A DNA stretch of 64,000 nt from Actinomycetaceae bacterium (GCA_030524055.1 JAUNHH010000005.1:72334-136333), one strand, 5' to 3'. Numbered from the stretch's first letter, positions 25,597 to 34,924 are shown. Numbers and translations are program-made. The notes: generated from the letters alone by a model not told the origin.

Positions 25597-26274
25597 GTGT
25601 TGCCCCTATGTTTTCTTGATGCCAATGTCCTTGCTAAGCCCTTCACGCGAACTCTGCTTTTGGTTGCCTCAGCGGTGACGAATGCACGATTCTGTCCGAT
25701 CTGGTCCCAACGCGCTGAGGATGAGGCAATGCGGGTACTGGAAAGACGTTTTTCGGGCCGGGCGACATCACTCGCTCAACTTCGCTCAAACTGGGGCTTC
25801 TCGTTGTCTCCTACCGCAGCAGTTAGTGGAAGATTCACTGCTACTCAGTTCAGTGATCGGCAGATTCTAGCTGACGCAATCGAGGCAGGTGCAGGCATTA
25901 TAGTCACAGAAGACGTTGATGACTTTGCTGAGATTGATCTCGAAAGTAACGGGGTCTGCGCTATTCATTACGACCTATTTGCCGCCTCATTTCTTACTTT
26001 CGAGGGTTATGAGAGCGCTCTAAGTGTAATTTCCCGTGCTGAGTCCAAACGTGCAGTGCATGCTGCTGTGGCGCGTCTGCACCCCCGAGTGTTTGCAAAA
26101 TTTAGCGCCGTATTTCCAGATGTCCTACCAGCACCGTATTCAGGGAACCCGCCAACTGAAATCATTCGTGGTCGAGCACAAGTATTGAGCGAATCAGAAC
26201 ATCAGGCGATATTGGCTATGGTTGAACTACCCCAACGTTTACCTCGCAACGAGGGCGGGGCGTGGCCCCAATGA
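25597..26274 (+). CDS. PIN-domain toxin-like ribonuclease, partner of the HTH gene
   Basis: 225 aa. PIN core: LCFLDANVLAKP (D8), SQRAEDEAMRVLERR, FSDRQILADAIEAGAGIIVTEDVDDF with the later acidic residues; the remaining 90 residues are an extra C-terminal domain (IISRAESKRAVH-like helices) not found in small VapC proteins. TTG 25597 is the start. The last codons are supplied by a GAGGGCGGGG repeat, giving RNEGGAWPQ, so the original C-terminus was probably changed when the repeat appeared. Expected to be neutralised by the HTH partner. Confidence 0.82.
   Translation: MLPLCFLDANVLAKPFTRTLLLVASAVTNARFCPIWSQRAEDEAMRVLERRFSGRATSLAQLRSNWGFSLSPTAAVSGRFTATQFSDRQILADAIEAGAGIIVTEDVDDFAEIDLESNGVCAIHYDLFAASFLTFEGYESALSVISRAESKRAVHAAVARLHPRVFAKFSAVFPDVLPAPYSGNPPTEIIRGRAQVLSESEHQAILAMVELPQRLPRNEGGAWPQ
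26249..26261 (+). repeat. GAGGGCGGGG repeat copy forming the end of the PIN gene
   Basis: Exact ACGAGGGCGGGGC, read in frame as NEGGA just before the stop. Confidence 0.75.
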
Positions 26275-26374
26275 CTTGCCGCTCACGCACACTGGTGGCT
26301 CCGTTGTATGCGGAATATCAGCCATGGTTTACGATCTATTGACTGACTGAATCGAGCAACGAGGCCGAAAAACC

Positions 26375-26953
26375 ATGCAGAACTTCGCTACGCAATTGCA
26401 AACCACCCCACTTATTGCTTCAGTAAAAACAGAAGCCGACATGGAGGTGGCGCTGCAATCGCCGTGCCGCATTGTTTTCCTGCTCTTCGGGGAAATCTCG
26501 ACAATCCCCGACCTCGTTCAGCGTGCAAGTAGCGCGGGGAAAAATGTCTTTGTCAACCTGGATATGGTCGATGGATTAGCACCTAGAGCCTCAGCAGCCC
26601 GATTTATTAAAGACCAAACAGCAGCCAGCGGAATTCTCACGAGTAAAGTCGCTGTATGTCGTGCGGCCTCGGAAATTGGGCTCACTGCTATTCTCCGCTT
26701 TTTCATGATTGACTCTTTTGCCTACAGCCAAGTTGCGCAACAAAGTGCATCGGCAAAAGCAGATGCTGTCGAGATTCTTCCCGGCTGCATTCCACGGGTT
26801 ATTCGATGGATGAAAGCAGATGTGTCACTGCCAATTATTGCAGGGGGATTGGTGTGCGATATGCGGGATGTGACGGAAGCACTGAATGCTGGCGCATCCG
26901 CAATTGCCACTTCAAGTGCGGATCTGTGGGCTGTGGCGCCCCCTGCAGAATAG
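26375..26953 (+). CDS. GlpP-family antiterminator (YgcP-like)
   Basis: 192 aa TIM-barrel RNA-binding protein of the glycerol-3-phosphate-responsive antiterminator family: PLIASVKTEADMEVALQSP, IVFLLFGEISTIPDLVQ, NVFVNLDMVDGLAPRASAARFI, IGLTAILRFFMIDS, VEILPGCIPRVI and PIIAGGLVCDMRDVTEALNAGASAIATS (split). Family members bind a leader RNA when a phosphorylated effector is present and stop terminator formation. The gene lies directly before a leader with a strong terminator (27058-27093) and the polyol-type operon 27154-32205, which it should control. Effector here may differ from glycerol-3-phosphate. Confidence 0.92.
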   Translation: MQNFATQLQTTPLIASVKTEADMEVALQSPCRIVFLLFGEISTIPDLVQRASSAGKNVFVNLDMVDGLAPRASAARFIKDQTAASGILTSKVAVCRAASEIGLTAILRFFMIDSFAYSQVAQQSASAKADAVEILPGCIPRVIRWMKADVSLPIIAGGLVCDMRDVTEALNAGASAIATSSADLWAVAPPAE

Positions 26954-27057
26954 ACTTGCAAAAGTGGCCCTTGACACAAGGTAGAGGGGGTGTCACACTC
27001 TATTCACCGCGACACTGTGGCCAGAAATGGATGCGCAGTGAAATGTTACTAGAGCTG

Positions 27058-27099
27058 AGAGAACAGTAACCCGCGTTGTCGGGGCTGTTCTCTTTTTGT
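27058..27099 (+). terminator. Leader terminator, probable target of the GlpP-like antiterminator
   Basis: Arms AGAGAACAG (27058-27066) and CTGTTCTCT (27085-27093), inner CCCG/CGGG pair, followed by TTTTGTTTG. It ends 60 bases before the MFS start, in the leader of the operon and not behind a gene, which is the position of a regulated attenuator. Regulation by the upstream GlpP-like protein is inferred from family and order. Confidence 0.75.
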
Positions 27100-27153
27100 T
27101 TGCCTCCCTGGCAGCGCTGGGGGACAAACAAAACACGAAGGAGTGGAGCAGCA

Positions 27154-28419
27154 GTGACAACAGCGAGAAAATGGATAAGTTTCCTTATCCTGGCAATGAC
27201 CGGCGGTATTGTCTTCCAGGTCGGATATATCCGCTATGTCTTTTTGGAAGACACCTATAACGCCCTCAACCTCTCTGCACAAGACTACGGGAATATTGTT
27301 TCCGTCTACGGAATCGTCGCCATCGTCGGCTACTTTATTGGCGGCTGGTTCGCCGATAAATTCTCACCCAAATTGCTCGTCGCAGTGGCAATGATTGGCA
27401 CCGGAATAGTTGATCTTCTCATTGCCATGGCGCCAGGATACGGCGCCACATTAGTCCTTCACGTCATTATGGCCCTATTAGGAATGGGGCTGTATTGGTC
27501 AGCGTTGATCAAACTCATCGGCATGTTGGGCGACTCCAATGAGCAAGGCCGCCTTTTTGGCTACCTTGAAGGTGTGCGCGGCGTTGTTTCAACCGTCGTC
27601 GGCTTTGCCGGTGCGTGGATCGTTGCTACTGCAGCCTCCACGTTGATTGGTGTCCTCTGGTTGATTCGCATCTACGGTGTATGTGCGATTCTTCTTGGTT
27701 TAGCTGTGTGGTTCATTATCCAAGAAGACCCCACCTCAGAGGCAGTAAAAGCACGTTCAACAGTGACCTTGCATCAACTTGCCTTGGCTGCGAAGAATCC
27801 GTACACCTGGCTGATTGGTTTATCCATTGCCTGCATTTACGCTGCCTACACCTGCCTGGGCTATTTCACCCCACTTCTCCAGCACCAATTTGGTCTCAGC
27901 GCCGCATTTATTGGAGTCATTGGTGTGATCCGCTCTTATGTATTCCAATTCGTGTCTGGGCCGGTATCCGGTGTCATCGCTGATAAAGTCGCGAAATCAA
28001 CTCCGCGTTTTCTCCGATGGATGTTTATTGCCACGGGAATTATTTTGGCGGCATTCCTAGTATTGCCTAGAAATGCTTCATTTTTCTGGGCCGCGCTGAC
28101 ATTAATGTTCCTCCTGACCCTGGTGATTTTCGCCTGCCGCGGTGTCTATTGGGCGCTGCCCGGAGAAGTAGAAATCCCAGAAAAAGAACGCGGTGGAGTC
28201 ATTGGACTCGCGTCGGGAATTGCCTACTTGCCTGACGCATTCCTCCCAGCCTTAGCCGCATGGTGGATCGGTGATCCCTCTGTCAGCCCAGCTATCCCAG
28301 AACAAGGTGGCGGCTACGTCACCATGTTTATTGTCCTCATTGTGTTGGCAATAGCAGGTGTCCTTTTGTCCACGATGATTATGCGCCGCCGCGAGAAAGA
28401 ACTCGCTGAGCGCATCTAA
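27154..28419 (+). CDS. MFS transporter (YgcS-like)
   Basis: 421 aa, 12 membrane segments, with the MFS loop motif GGWFADKFSPK between TM2 and TM3 and a second loop SGPVSGVIADKVAK. It is of the sugar-acid/polyol importing type that accompanies GlpP-like regulators. GTG 27154 follows GAAGGAG (27138-27144); the earlier in-frame start at 27076 lies inside the attenuator and is rejected. First structural gene of the operon; probable importer of the substrate handled by the next three enzymes. Confidence 0.9.
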   Translation: MTTARKWISFLILAMTGGIVFQVGYIRYVFLEDTYNALNLSAQDYGNIVSVYGIVAIVGYFIGGWFADKFSPKLLVAVAMIGTGIVDLLIAMAPGYGATLVLHVIMALLGMGLYWSALIKLIGMLGDSNEQGRLFGYLEGVRGVVSTVVGFAGAWIVATAASTLIGVLWLIRIYGVCAILLGLAVWFIIQEDPTSEAVKARSTVTLHQLALAAKNPYTWLIGLSIACIYAAYTCLGYFTPLLQHQFGLSAAFIGVIGVIRSYVFQFVSGPVSGVIADKVAKSTPRFLRWMFIATGIILAAFLVLPRNASFFWAALTLMFLLTLVIFACRGVYWALPGEVEIPEKERGGVIGLASGIAYLPDAFLPALAAWWIGDPSVSPAIPEQGGGYVTMFIVLIVLAIAGVLLSTMIMRRREKELAERI

Positions 28420-28504
28420 AACCCACTACCATTCCTTTTCTCAAAACACACTATCCCCAATGAAATCCTCTTTGTGAGGTATATGCCTAAGGAGCAGAAT
28501 TACC

Positions 28505-29281
28505 ATGCATGTCACTGATTTCTCAATGGACCTTTTCCGCATCGACGGTAAAAACGCCATTGTTACCGGAGGAAACTCAGGTCTAGGCCTCGCCTTTTCT
28601 GCAGCACCCGCTAAAGCCGGAGCAAATATTTTTATCCCATCAATCACCACGGATACTGACGAGGTGCGAACAATTGTCGAGGGCGAAGGCCGTCGCTGTG
28701 AATTCCTCGAAATAGACATTACCGAACCTGGCGCATGCCGCCAGATCGTTGAAAGCTGCGTGGAGAGGCTCGGCAGCGTCGATATTGTCGTCAACTGTGC
28801 GGGCATCTGTAATCTCGGTGAAGTCGATGAATTCAACCGAGAAAAATGGGATCCAATGATCGCCATTAACCTCACTGCCGCCTTTGAGCTGAGCTACGAA
28901 GCAATGCCCTATATGCGCAAGCAGGGTAGTGGGAAGATCATAAATATCGCCTCACTCTTTTCTTTCCTCGGTGGACAATGGTCACCCGCCTATGCCGCGA
29001 CAAAACATGGGATTGTCGGTTTCACAAAAGCCTATTGCGATGAACTTGCCCAATTCAATATCCAAGTCAATGCCATTGCACCCGGATATTTTGCGACCAA
29101 AATTACCGAAGCCACACGCTCCAACCCTGTCACAAACCAGCGGGTTCTTGACCATATTCCGGCTCAACGTTGGGGTGATGTCGCTGATCTTATGGGTGCC
29201 TGCGTTTTTCTTGCCAGCCCCGCTTCCGACTACGTCAATGGACACACATTAACGGTTGATGGCGGCTATCTGGTGCGCTGA
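28505..29281 (+). CDS. SDR oxidoreductase (gluconate 5-dehydrogenase/KduD-like, YgcW-like)
   Basis: 258 aa classical SDR. Cofactor loop TGGNSGLG (21-28), NCAG (97-100), catalytic S150, Y163 and K167 (YAATK), and the C-terminal NGHTLTVDGGYLVR. Similar to KduD and gluconate 5-dehydrogenases, so a sugar acid or polyol is the likely substrate. Follows the MFS gene by 85 bases; AAGGAG lies before ATG 28505. Same place in the set as ygcW of E. coli. Confidence 0.92.
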   Translation: MHVTDFSMDLFRIDGKNAIVTGGNSGLGLAFSAAPAKAGANIFIPSITTDTDEVRTIVEGEGRRCEFLEIDITEPGACRQIVESCVERLGSVDIVVNCAGICNLGEVDEFNREKWDPMIAINLTAAFELSYEAMPYMRKQGSGKIINIASLFSFLGGQWSPAYAATKHGIVGFTKAYCDELAQFNIQVNAIAPGYFATKITEATRSNPVTNQRVLDHIPAQRWGDVADLMGACVFLASPASDYVNGHTLTVDGGYLVR

Positions 29282-29320
29282 TAGCACGTGAACTACATAC
29301 TGCGAAATTGAGGAGTATCC

Positions 29321-30787
29321 GTGATGACTACGCAAAAAACATCCACCCCAAATGACGCCGTAGCCGCGCTAGGCAAAATAGTTGGCGATGCGAATGTGAT
29401 TACTGACCAGCAGTCCCTGCAGAAATCAAGCGTCGATCGCTTTAAAAAATACACCGCCCTGCACGGCATTTACGACGGGCCATTTCCTCTTGCGGTGGTA
29501 AAGGCCCATTCCACAGAGAAAATATCACAGGTTCTTTCCTGGTGTAATGAGCATGGCATAAAGGTGATCCCCCGAACCGGACGCACCTCGACCGAAGGTG
29601 GCCTTGAAGTCGTTGTTGAGCAGACGATTATTCTCGATGGGTCGGGGCTGGACAAGATCATCGCTATTGACCCAATCAATATGCAGGCGACAGCGCAATG
29701 CGGTGTGCCCCTAGAAATACTCGAAGAACAATGCCGCGCGCAGGGACTCACCATTGGTCACTCGCCTCAATCGAAACCTGTGGCCCAAATGGGCGGTCTG
29801 GTGTCTACGCGTTCCATTGGACAACTTTCTACACTCTACGGGGCCATTGAAGATATGGTGACCGGTTTGGAAGCAGTATTCCCTGATGGAACTATTACTC
29901 GGATTAAAGATGTTCCCCGGCGTGCAGCGGGGCCTGATATTCGGCACGTGATTATCGGTAATGAAGGGACCTTGTGTTTCATTACTGAAGTCACCGTGAA
30001 GCTCCACAAATACACTCCGGAAACCACGCGATTTGCCGGCTTCCTCATTGATGACATGGCAGATGGACTGAATGTCTTACGCCAGGTTATTACCGATGGG
30101 TATCGCCCAGCAGTGTGCCGAGTCTATTCTCCTGAGGATGCCCGCCAGCATTGGCAGTGGTCAGAAAATAAGTGTGTTCTTGTTTTTTCCGCCGAAGGTC
30201 CACAACCTCTTGCCGATGCGACAATTGCACATGCGATTGCCGTATCTGAAGCGGCCGGTGCCCGTAGTGTTGATCCTGACCTGATTGCCCAATGGTTTGC
30301 TAATCTCAACTGGGGCCTGGACAAAATCGAAGCCGAAAAAGAATGGATGCGTCAGCACGCAAACCTGGGATTTACCACTGAAATATCAGCCAATTGGTCA
30401 GTCGTTGTGGATATTTACCATTCCACCATCGAGAGAATTCGCCGCGAGTTCCCGCACGCCTCGGATTTAACAATGTTGGGCGCTCACTCTTCACACTCCT
30501 ATATGAGTGGGACAAATCTGTATTTCGTCTATGACTACACCGTCAGCTGTGAGCCGCGCGAAGAAATACATGAATATCACATTCCTCTCAATGCCATTAT
30601 TGTCGAAGAAGCGCTCAAACGCGGCGGCTCAATGGTGCACCACCATGGCATTGGTAAATATCGCACCCCCTGGACACGAGAAGAGCACGGCAGTGCCTAT
30701 TACCTTCTCGAAGGCCTTAAACACCAATTCGACCCGAATAACACGATGAACCCCGGCTCAATCTTCCCACTGGACTCAGAGCAATGA
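29321..30787 (+). CDS. FAD-binding oxidase/dehydrogenase (YgcU/GlcD/AGPS-like)
   Basis: 488 aa flavoprotein of the vanillyl-alcohol-oxidase superfamily. FAD-binding part: PLAVVKAHSTEKISQVLSWC, KVIPRTGRTSTEGGLEV, IGHSPQSKPVAQMGGLVSTRSIGQLSTLYGAIEDMV (split) and IGNEGTLCFITEVTVKL. Ends with the family tail HQFDPNNTMNPGSIF. Oxidises a hydroxy acid or polyol phosphate; close to YgcU and alkyl-DHAP synthase-like enzymes. Its stop overlaps the kinase start (ATGA at 30784), so they are translationally coupled. Confidence 0.9.
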   Translation: MMTTQKTSTPNDAVAALGKIVGDANVITDQQSLQKSSVDRFKKYTALHGIYDGPFPLAVVKAHSTEKISQVLSWCNEHGIKVIPRTGRTSTEGGLEVVVEQTIILDGSGLDKIIAIDPINMQATAQCGVPLEILEEQCRAQGLTIGHSPQSKPVAQMGGLVSTRSIGQLSTLYGAIEDMVTGLEAVFPDGTITRIKDVPRRAAGPDIRHVIIGNEGTLCFITEVTVKLHKYTPETTRFAGFLIDDMADGLNVLRQVITDGYRPAVCRVYSPEDARQHWQWSENKCVLVFSAEGPQPLADATIAHAIAVSEAAGARSVDPDLIAQWFANLNWGLDKIEAEKEWMRQHANLGFTTEISANWSVVVDIYHSTIERIRREFPHASDLTMLGAHSSHSYMSGTNLYFVYDYTVSCEPREEIHEYHIPLNAIIVEEALKRGGSMVHHHGIGKYRTPWTREEHGSAYYLLEGLKHQFDPNNTMNPGSIFPLDSEQ

Positions 30788-32205
30788 GTACATATCTTAT
30801 TGGCATTGACAATGGCTCACAGTCAACCAAAGTCACTATTATTGACGCTCAAGGCACTATTCATGCCACTGGTAAATGCCCATTGCGCCCAAATCGCATG
30901 CCATCCCCAGGAGTTGTCGAACACCCTGATGATGACTTGTGGGACTCTATTGGTGTTGCCTGCCGAGAAGCAATGGCGAACTTTAGTGGCCGAAAAGAAG
31001 ATATTCGCGGCATCGGACTGTGCACAATCCGTTTTTGCCGGGCAATGCTCAAAGCCGATGGCACATTAGCGTCCCCTGTTTTATCGTGGATGGATGCGCG
31101 AGTCTCTAAACCCTATAGTGATCACCGCTCAGAAGTTGCGTGGGTGACCACATCCTCGGGGTATATTACCGCTCGTCTCACCGGACAATTCGTGGACACC
31201 GCCGCAAATTATGCGGGAATGTGGCCGCTGGATATTTCCACATGGAATTGGATGCCCGATGGGAAAGAATTCGACTCCTATGGCTACCCCAGAGAAAAAC
31301 TCTTTACCCTCGTGCAGCCCGGTGAGGAATTGGGCCGAATAACTGCCCAGGCAAGCGTCCACACTCACCTGCCTGAAGGCCTTCCCGTCTACGCCACAGC
31401 AAATGACAAAGCGGTTGAAGCCTTGGGCAGTGGTGTGCGTCAAGAAGGCGATTTACTCGTATCTTTGGGCACCTATATCGCGGGAATGGCAATTGGTACT
31501 CATATTGCCGTTGACGCACGCGATTTTTGGACGAATTATGCGTCCCAGCCGGGCTTTTACCTTTATGAATCGAATGGTATTCGCCGAGGAATGTGGACCG
31601 TATCGTGGATGGCTGACGTCCTGCGGACAATAGGGAATCCAGCGGAGTCCATTGACGAGTCAGTGCGGCATTTAGACAGATTGGCTGCAGATATTCCAGC
31701 CGGTTGTGAGGGGCTTATGGTTCTTCTTGACTGGCTTGCTCCCACCGACCATCCGTGGCGTAAAGGCGCATTTTTGGGATTTGACGGCCGCCATAATGGA
31801 GTCCATATGTATCGGGCTGTTCTTGAAGCCATCGCCCTGACAATGCGTCTGCGAGTCACTGAAATGGAAAAGGAACTCGGAAAGTCCTTTAGTCGAGTCA
31901 TCCTTTCCGGAGGAGGATCGAATTCTGATCTCGTCATGCAGATTTTCGCTGACTCATGGGGTATTCCTGCACTGCGTATGCGCATGAATAACGCTGTTGG
32001 GTTGGGCTCTGCGATGTGTGCAGGGGTGGGCAGTGGCGTATTCGACTCCTTTGATCAGGCTGTCCAGCATTTAGTCCGCCCTGGTGCGGAATTCGCGCCA
32101 AATAGCGCTAATACCCAGGTGTATACGCAGATGCTGCCAATATATGCGAGCCTGCATCATGCGCTTGACCCGGTATTTACCAGAAGCGCAGAAGTCTTCG
32201 GCTAG
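30784..32205 (+). CDS. FGGY-family carbohydrate kinase (YgcE-like)
   Basis: 473 aa sugar kinase: GIDNGSQSTKVTIID phosphate loop, FCRAMLKADGTLASPVLSWMDAR, the second-domain LVSLGTYIAGMAIG and ILSGGGSNSDLVMQIFADSWGIP (split). The final ATP motif is standard. Phosphorylates the substrate or product of the operon; the phosphorylated sugar could be the signal read by the GlpP-like protein. Last gene, followed by a strong terminator. Confidence 0.92.
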   Translation: MSTYLIGIDNGSQSTKVTIIDAQGTIHATGKCPLRPNRMPSPGVVEHPDDDLWDSIGVACREAMANFSGRKEDIRGIGLCTIRFCRAMLKADGTLASPVLSWMDARVSKPYSDHRSEVAWVTTSSGYITARLTGQFVDTAANYAGMWPLDISTWNWMPDGKEFDSYGYPREKLFTLVQPGEELGRITAQASVHTHLPEGLPVYATANDKAVEALGSGVRQEGDLLVSLGTYIAGMAIGTHIAVDARDFWTNYASQPGFYLYESNGIRRGMWTVSWMADVLRTIGNPAESIDESVRHLDRLAADIPAGCEGLMVLLDWLAPTDHPWRKGAFLGFDGRHNGVHMYRAVLEAIALTMRLRVTEMEKELGKSFSRVILSGGGSNSDLVMQIFADSWGIPALRMRMNNAVGLGSAMCAGVGSGVFDSFDQAVQHLVRPGAEFAPNSANTQVYTQMLPIYASLHHALDPVFTRSAEVFG

Positions 32206-32229
32206 GGCAGCGCTTTCGGCACGCAAGAA

Positions 32230-32273
32230 AAGGGCGACAAAGACGGGGCATTACCTCCGTCTTTGTCGCCCTT
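32230..32273. terminator. Strong bidirectional terminator
   Basis: Perfect 17-bp arms AAGGGCGACAAAGACGG (32230-32246) and CCGTCTTTGTCGCCCTT (32257-32273), 10-base loop, between the convergent kinase and PTS genes. Confidence 0.85.
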
Positions 32274-32313
32274 GATTGTGGTGTGGAAGCGGCTTGAGCC
32301 GCCAGAGTAGCCC

Positions 32314-33918
32314 TCAGTCCTGCAGCGGCGGTGGGGGAGTGGGTGCACCTTCGGGAGGGAGAACGCGCGGATAGCGGGCTAAGGCTATTGACGAGGCCGG
32401 AGTAGAATCCGACGTAGATGCCTGCGTTGAAGGCGCAGCCCCGCCCTCGTTCGAGGTCCCAAGTACGGCAGCACGTGCGGGCGCGGCATCCCACCCACCA
32501 TTGACCACCTTGAGTTGGACGAGGATCGCTGCGCCCAAAATGATCAGGCCAATGGCCAGCAGAATCATGGTGCCAACGACAACTCCTGGCCGGGCTCCAT
32601 AGCCAATCAACAGGCCAAACCAGCCGAAGTCAGCATCCCCAAAGGTAGTGTTTTCGCCGCCCAGATTTCCCAATACCTTCAAGAGTAATGCGGGCAGGAA
32701 GGTAACGAGGAGGCCGTTAGCGAATGCGCCAACAATTGCGCCGCGCCGTCCGCCGGTGGCATTGCCATAAACGCCTGCCGCACCGCCAGTAAAGAAGTGT
32801 GGAACAAGGCCGGGCAAAATCAGCGCTAAACCAAAAGCGGGCCCGAGCAGCGCACCAAGGATAAACAATCCTGTCAATCCGCCCACAAAGGAGGAAATAA
32901 ACCCGATGAGGACTGCATTTTGCGCATAGGGGAAAACAATAGGGCAATCAAGTGCGGGAATCGCCCCCGGAACAACGCTCTGTGCCAGCCCTTGGAATGC
33001 GGGAACCAATTCACCCAAAATGGTGCGCACACCGAAAAGAATCACGGCTACGGCAATGCCAAATTGGAGGCCTTGAGTCACCGCTTTCATCATGTAATTG
33101 CCCACGCTTGTTGCCCCCGGATCACCTTCGGCAGCACTAAAAGCAGTAAATGCTACTTCAGGGCCCTGACGCATGAGGTAAATGGTGGCCAACACCAAAT
33201 ACATCAGCACCATAGATAGTGCAGTGGCAACCATTGAATCACGGAGGAAACGTAAGGATTCGGGGACTTTAATGTCTTCAGTTGAGCGTGATTTACCTTT
33301 GGGGTCCACCGCGCGACCAACCGCACCGGAAACCACATAGCCCAATGTGCCAAAATGGCCAATGGCAATAGAATCATCACCAGTAATCCTGCGCGTCCAG
33401 GGATGTGCCAGGGCAGGTAATGACACCATAAGAACCCCCAAAAGCGCAGCGCCCACAGCCACCACAGTAAATGTGGGCATCCCCGCTGAGGCCATGACAA
33501 TGGTAATCAGAGAAGCCATAAAGAGGAGATGGTGGCCTGTGAGGAACACATAATGTAACGGAGTAAAGCGCGCCAATATGAGAGCTACAACAAACCCCAG
33601 GATCATGACCCAGGAAATCTGTGCGCCATATTCTGCCTGAGCGATACCAACAATGGCCTCATTATTGGGGACAACGCCCTGAGCTCCGAGAGCGCCTTGA
33701 ATGATTGTGCCCAAAGGGTTCAGTGAAGAAACAACAAGGCCAGCGCCGGCTCCCACAAGAAGAAAACCGAGAATGGCTTTAATCGCGCCACCAAGAACCT
33801 GTCCAGTAGAGCGCTTCAGAGCAATTAAACCGACAGCGGTAATAATGCCAATAAGAAACGCAGGAACGGCAAGGATTTCATTAACGAGAAATTGTGCGAT
33901 GGAAACAATGACATCCAT
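32314..33918 (-). CDS. PTS ascorbate-family transporter, IIC component (UlaA-like)
   Basis: 534 aa, about 11 membrane segments, clear UlaA/SgaT family: FLVNEILAVPAFLIGIITAVGLIALKR (split), GFLLVGAGAGLVVSSLNPLG, GIPALDCPIVFPYAQNAVLIGF and PGLVPHFFTGGAAGVYGNATGG. Moves L-ascorbate or a related sugar acid with phosphorylation by the IIAB partner. ATG 33918 (MDVIVS) has GGAGGG upstream; the GTG 15 bases earlier lacks one. The 60-residue tail is low-complexity Ala/Ser/Pro and includes an in-frame GAGGGCGGGG repeat read as SNEGGAAP. The usual ula enzymes are absent nearby. Confidence 0.92.
   Translation of the reverse strand: MDVIVSIAQFLVNEILAVPAFLIGIITAVGLIALKRSTGQVLGGAIKAILGFLLVGAGAGLVVSSLNPLGTIIQGALGAQGVVPNNEAIVGIAQAEYGAQISWVMILGFVVALILARFTPLHYVFLTGHHLLFMASLITIVMASAGMPTFTVVAVGAALLGVLMVSLPALAHPWTRRITGDDSIAIGHFGTLGYVVSGAVGRAVDPKGKSRSTEDIKVPESLRFLRDSMVATALSMVLMYLVLATIYLMRQGPEVAFTAFSAAEGDPGATSVGNYMMKAVTQGLQFGIAVAVILFGVRTILGELVPAFQGLAQSVVPGAIPALDCPIVFPYAQNAVLIGFISSFVGGLTGLFILGALLGPAFGLALILPGLVPHFFTGGAAGVYGNATGGRRGAIVGAFANGLLVTFLPALLLKVLGNLGGENTTFGDADFGWFGLLIGYGARPGVVVGTMILLAIGLIILGAAILVQLKVVNGGWDAAPARAAVLGTSNEGGAAPSTQASTSDSTPASSIALARYPRVLPPEGAPTPPPPLQD
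32438..32450 (-). repeat. GAGGGCGGGG repeat copy within the UlaA-like tail
   Basis: GCCCCGCCCTCGT; on the coding (minus) strand it reads NEGGA, the same peptide and frame as in the PIN gene at 26249. Confidence 0.7.
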
Positions 33919-33936
33919 GAGTACCCTCCACACTAC

Positions 33937-34776
33937 TTAGATCGCATAAACCCGACGCAATGCAGCATCGAGTTCGGACAGAGAAGTGAAATCATTAATG
34001 ATTTCCATTGGGACGCCTACATCGCCGAGGGTCAATGCAATAGCCTCAGAAGTCATCACCACATCAGCTTCTTTTGCGCGGCCCTTCGCGGAAATGGTAT
34101 CCGTTGCCTCCACATTGAGTAGTCGTGCCCACCCCCAGGCATCCAATACTTTCTCCAGTGTGTTTTTCAGGAAAAGGCTTGTCCCCAGTCCATTTCCACA
34201 CACCGTGAGAATGAGTCCTTTAGAGGGAACAGCGTCCTCAGGGATAGGGCGCTGGGTTTGCGCCGTTGCAACCCGAGGTGTGGGGGTAGGCGGCGGGGCT
34301 TGAGGGGTTTTTGAACGCGCAGGTGACGCTGGCTTTTCTAAGGCCGCAAAAACCTCTTCTGTGCTGGCGGCGTCCATAAGCTGTTGTTTACGTGCGGGGT
34401 CAGCCAAAAGGCCCGCCAGCTCGGCCAGGGCAGCCTGATGGGCATCAGTATCAACGGCAACCAGCCCCATCACCAAAGTGACAGGGTCATTCTTTTTGTG
34501 CCCAAAAGACACCGGCTCACTGAGTCGAATAAATGACAAAGCCGTTCGTGACACAGAATTATCTGCGCGCGCATGAGGTAAAGCGAAGCCAGGAGCAATC
34601 ACTACATATGGCCCATGCTCTTCAATTGAATCGAGCATGGCTTGGGTATAGGTGGGTCCGCATGCTCCGCAATCAACGAGGGCGGACCCCGCCACGGTGA
34701 CGGCTTCTTTCCAATCGGCGACAGTGATATTGAGGTGTATAGATTCTGGTGTGAGGAGGTCTCTAAGAGTAGTCAC
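33937..34776 (-). CDS. PTS ascorbate-family IIA-IIB fusion
   Basis: 279 aa cytoplasmic phosphotransfer protein. IIA (mannitol/fructose type) at about 1-148 with phospho-His H68 in GFALPHARADN; a Pro-rich linker (about 150-175); IIB (SgaB type) at about 185-279 with phospho-Cys C193 in LTVCGNGLGTSLF. Takes phosphate from HPr and passes it to the substrate in the IIC component encoded 18 bases downstream. Fusion of A and B domains with a separate C gene is a common Gram-positive layout. ATG 34776 has AAGGAAGG upstream. Confidence 0.92.
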   Translation of the reverse strand: MTTLRDLLTPESIHLNITVADWKEAVTVAGSALVDCGACGPTYTQAMLDSIEEHGPYVVIAPGFALPHARADNSVSRTALSFIRLSEPVSFGHKKNDPVTLVMGLVAVDTDAHQAALAELAGLLADPARKQQLMDAASTEEVFAALEKPASPARSKTPQAPPPTPTPRVATAQTQRPIPEDAVPSKGLILTVCGNGLGTSLFLKNTLEKVLDAWGWARLLNVEATDTISAKGRAKEADVVMTSEAIALTLGDVGVPMEIINDFTSLSELDAALRRVYAI

Positions 34777-34924
34777 AAGGTCACCTTCCTTACCTTTTCA
34801 TGAGCACCGTTGCTTTATATTGAATTCTACATCCCGCTCTTTCTTTTGGGTAGATCCAGTCGAAATGCAGCGCGGGGAAGCTCTCCTCTAGTGCTAATCG
34901 CAGATAGGAGGAAGTTGTGTCATA

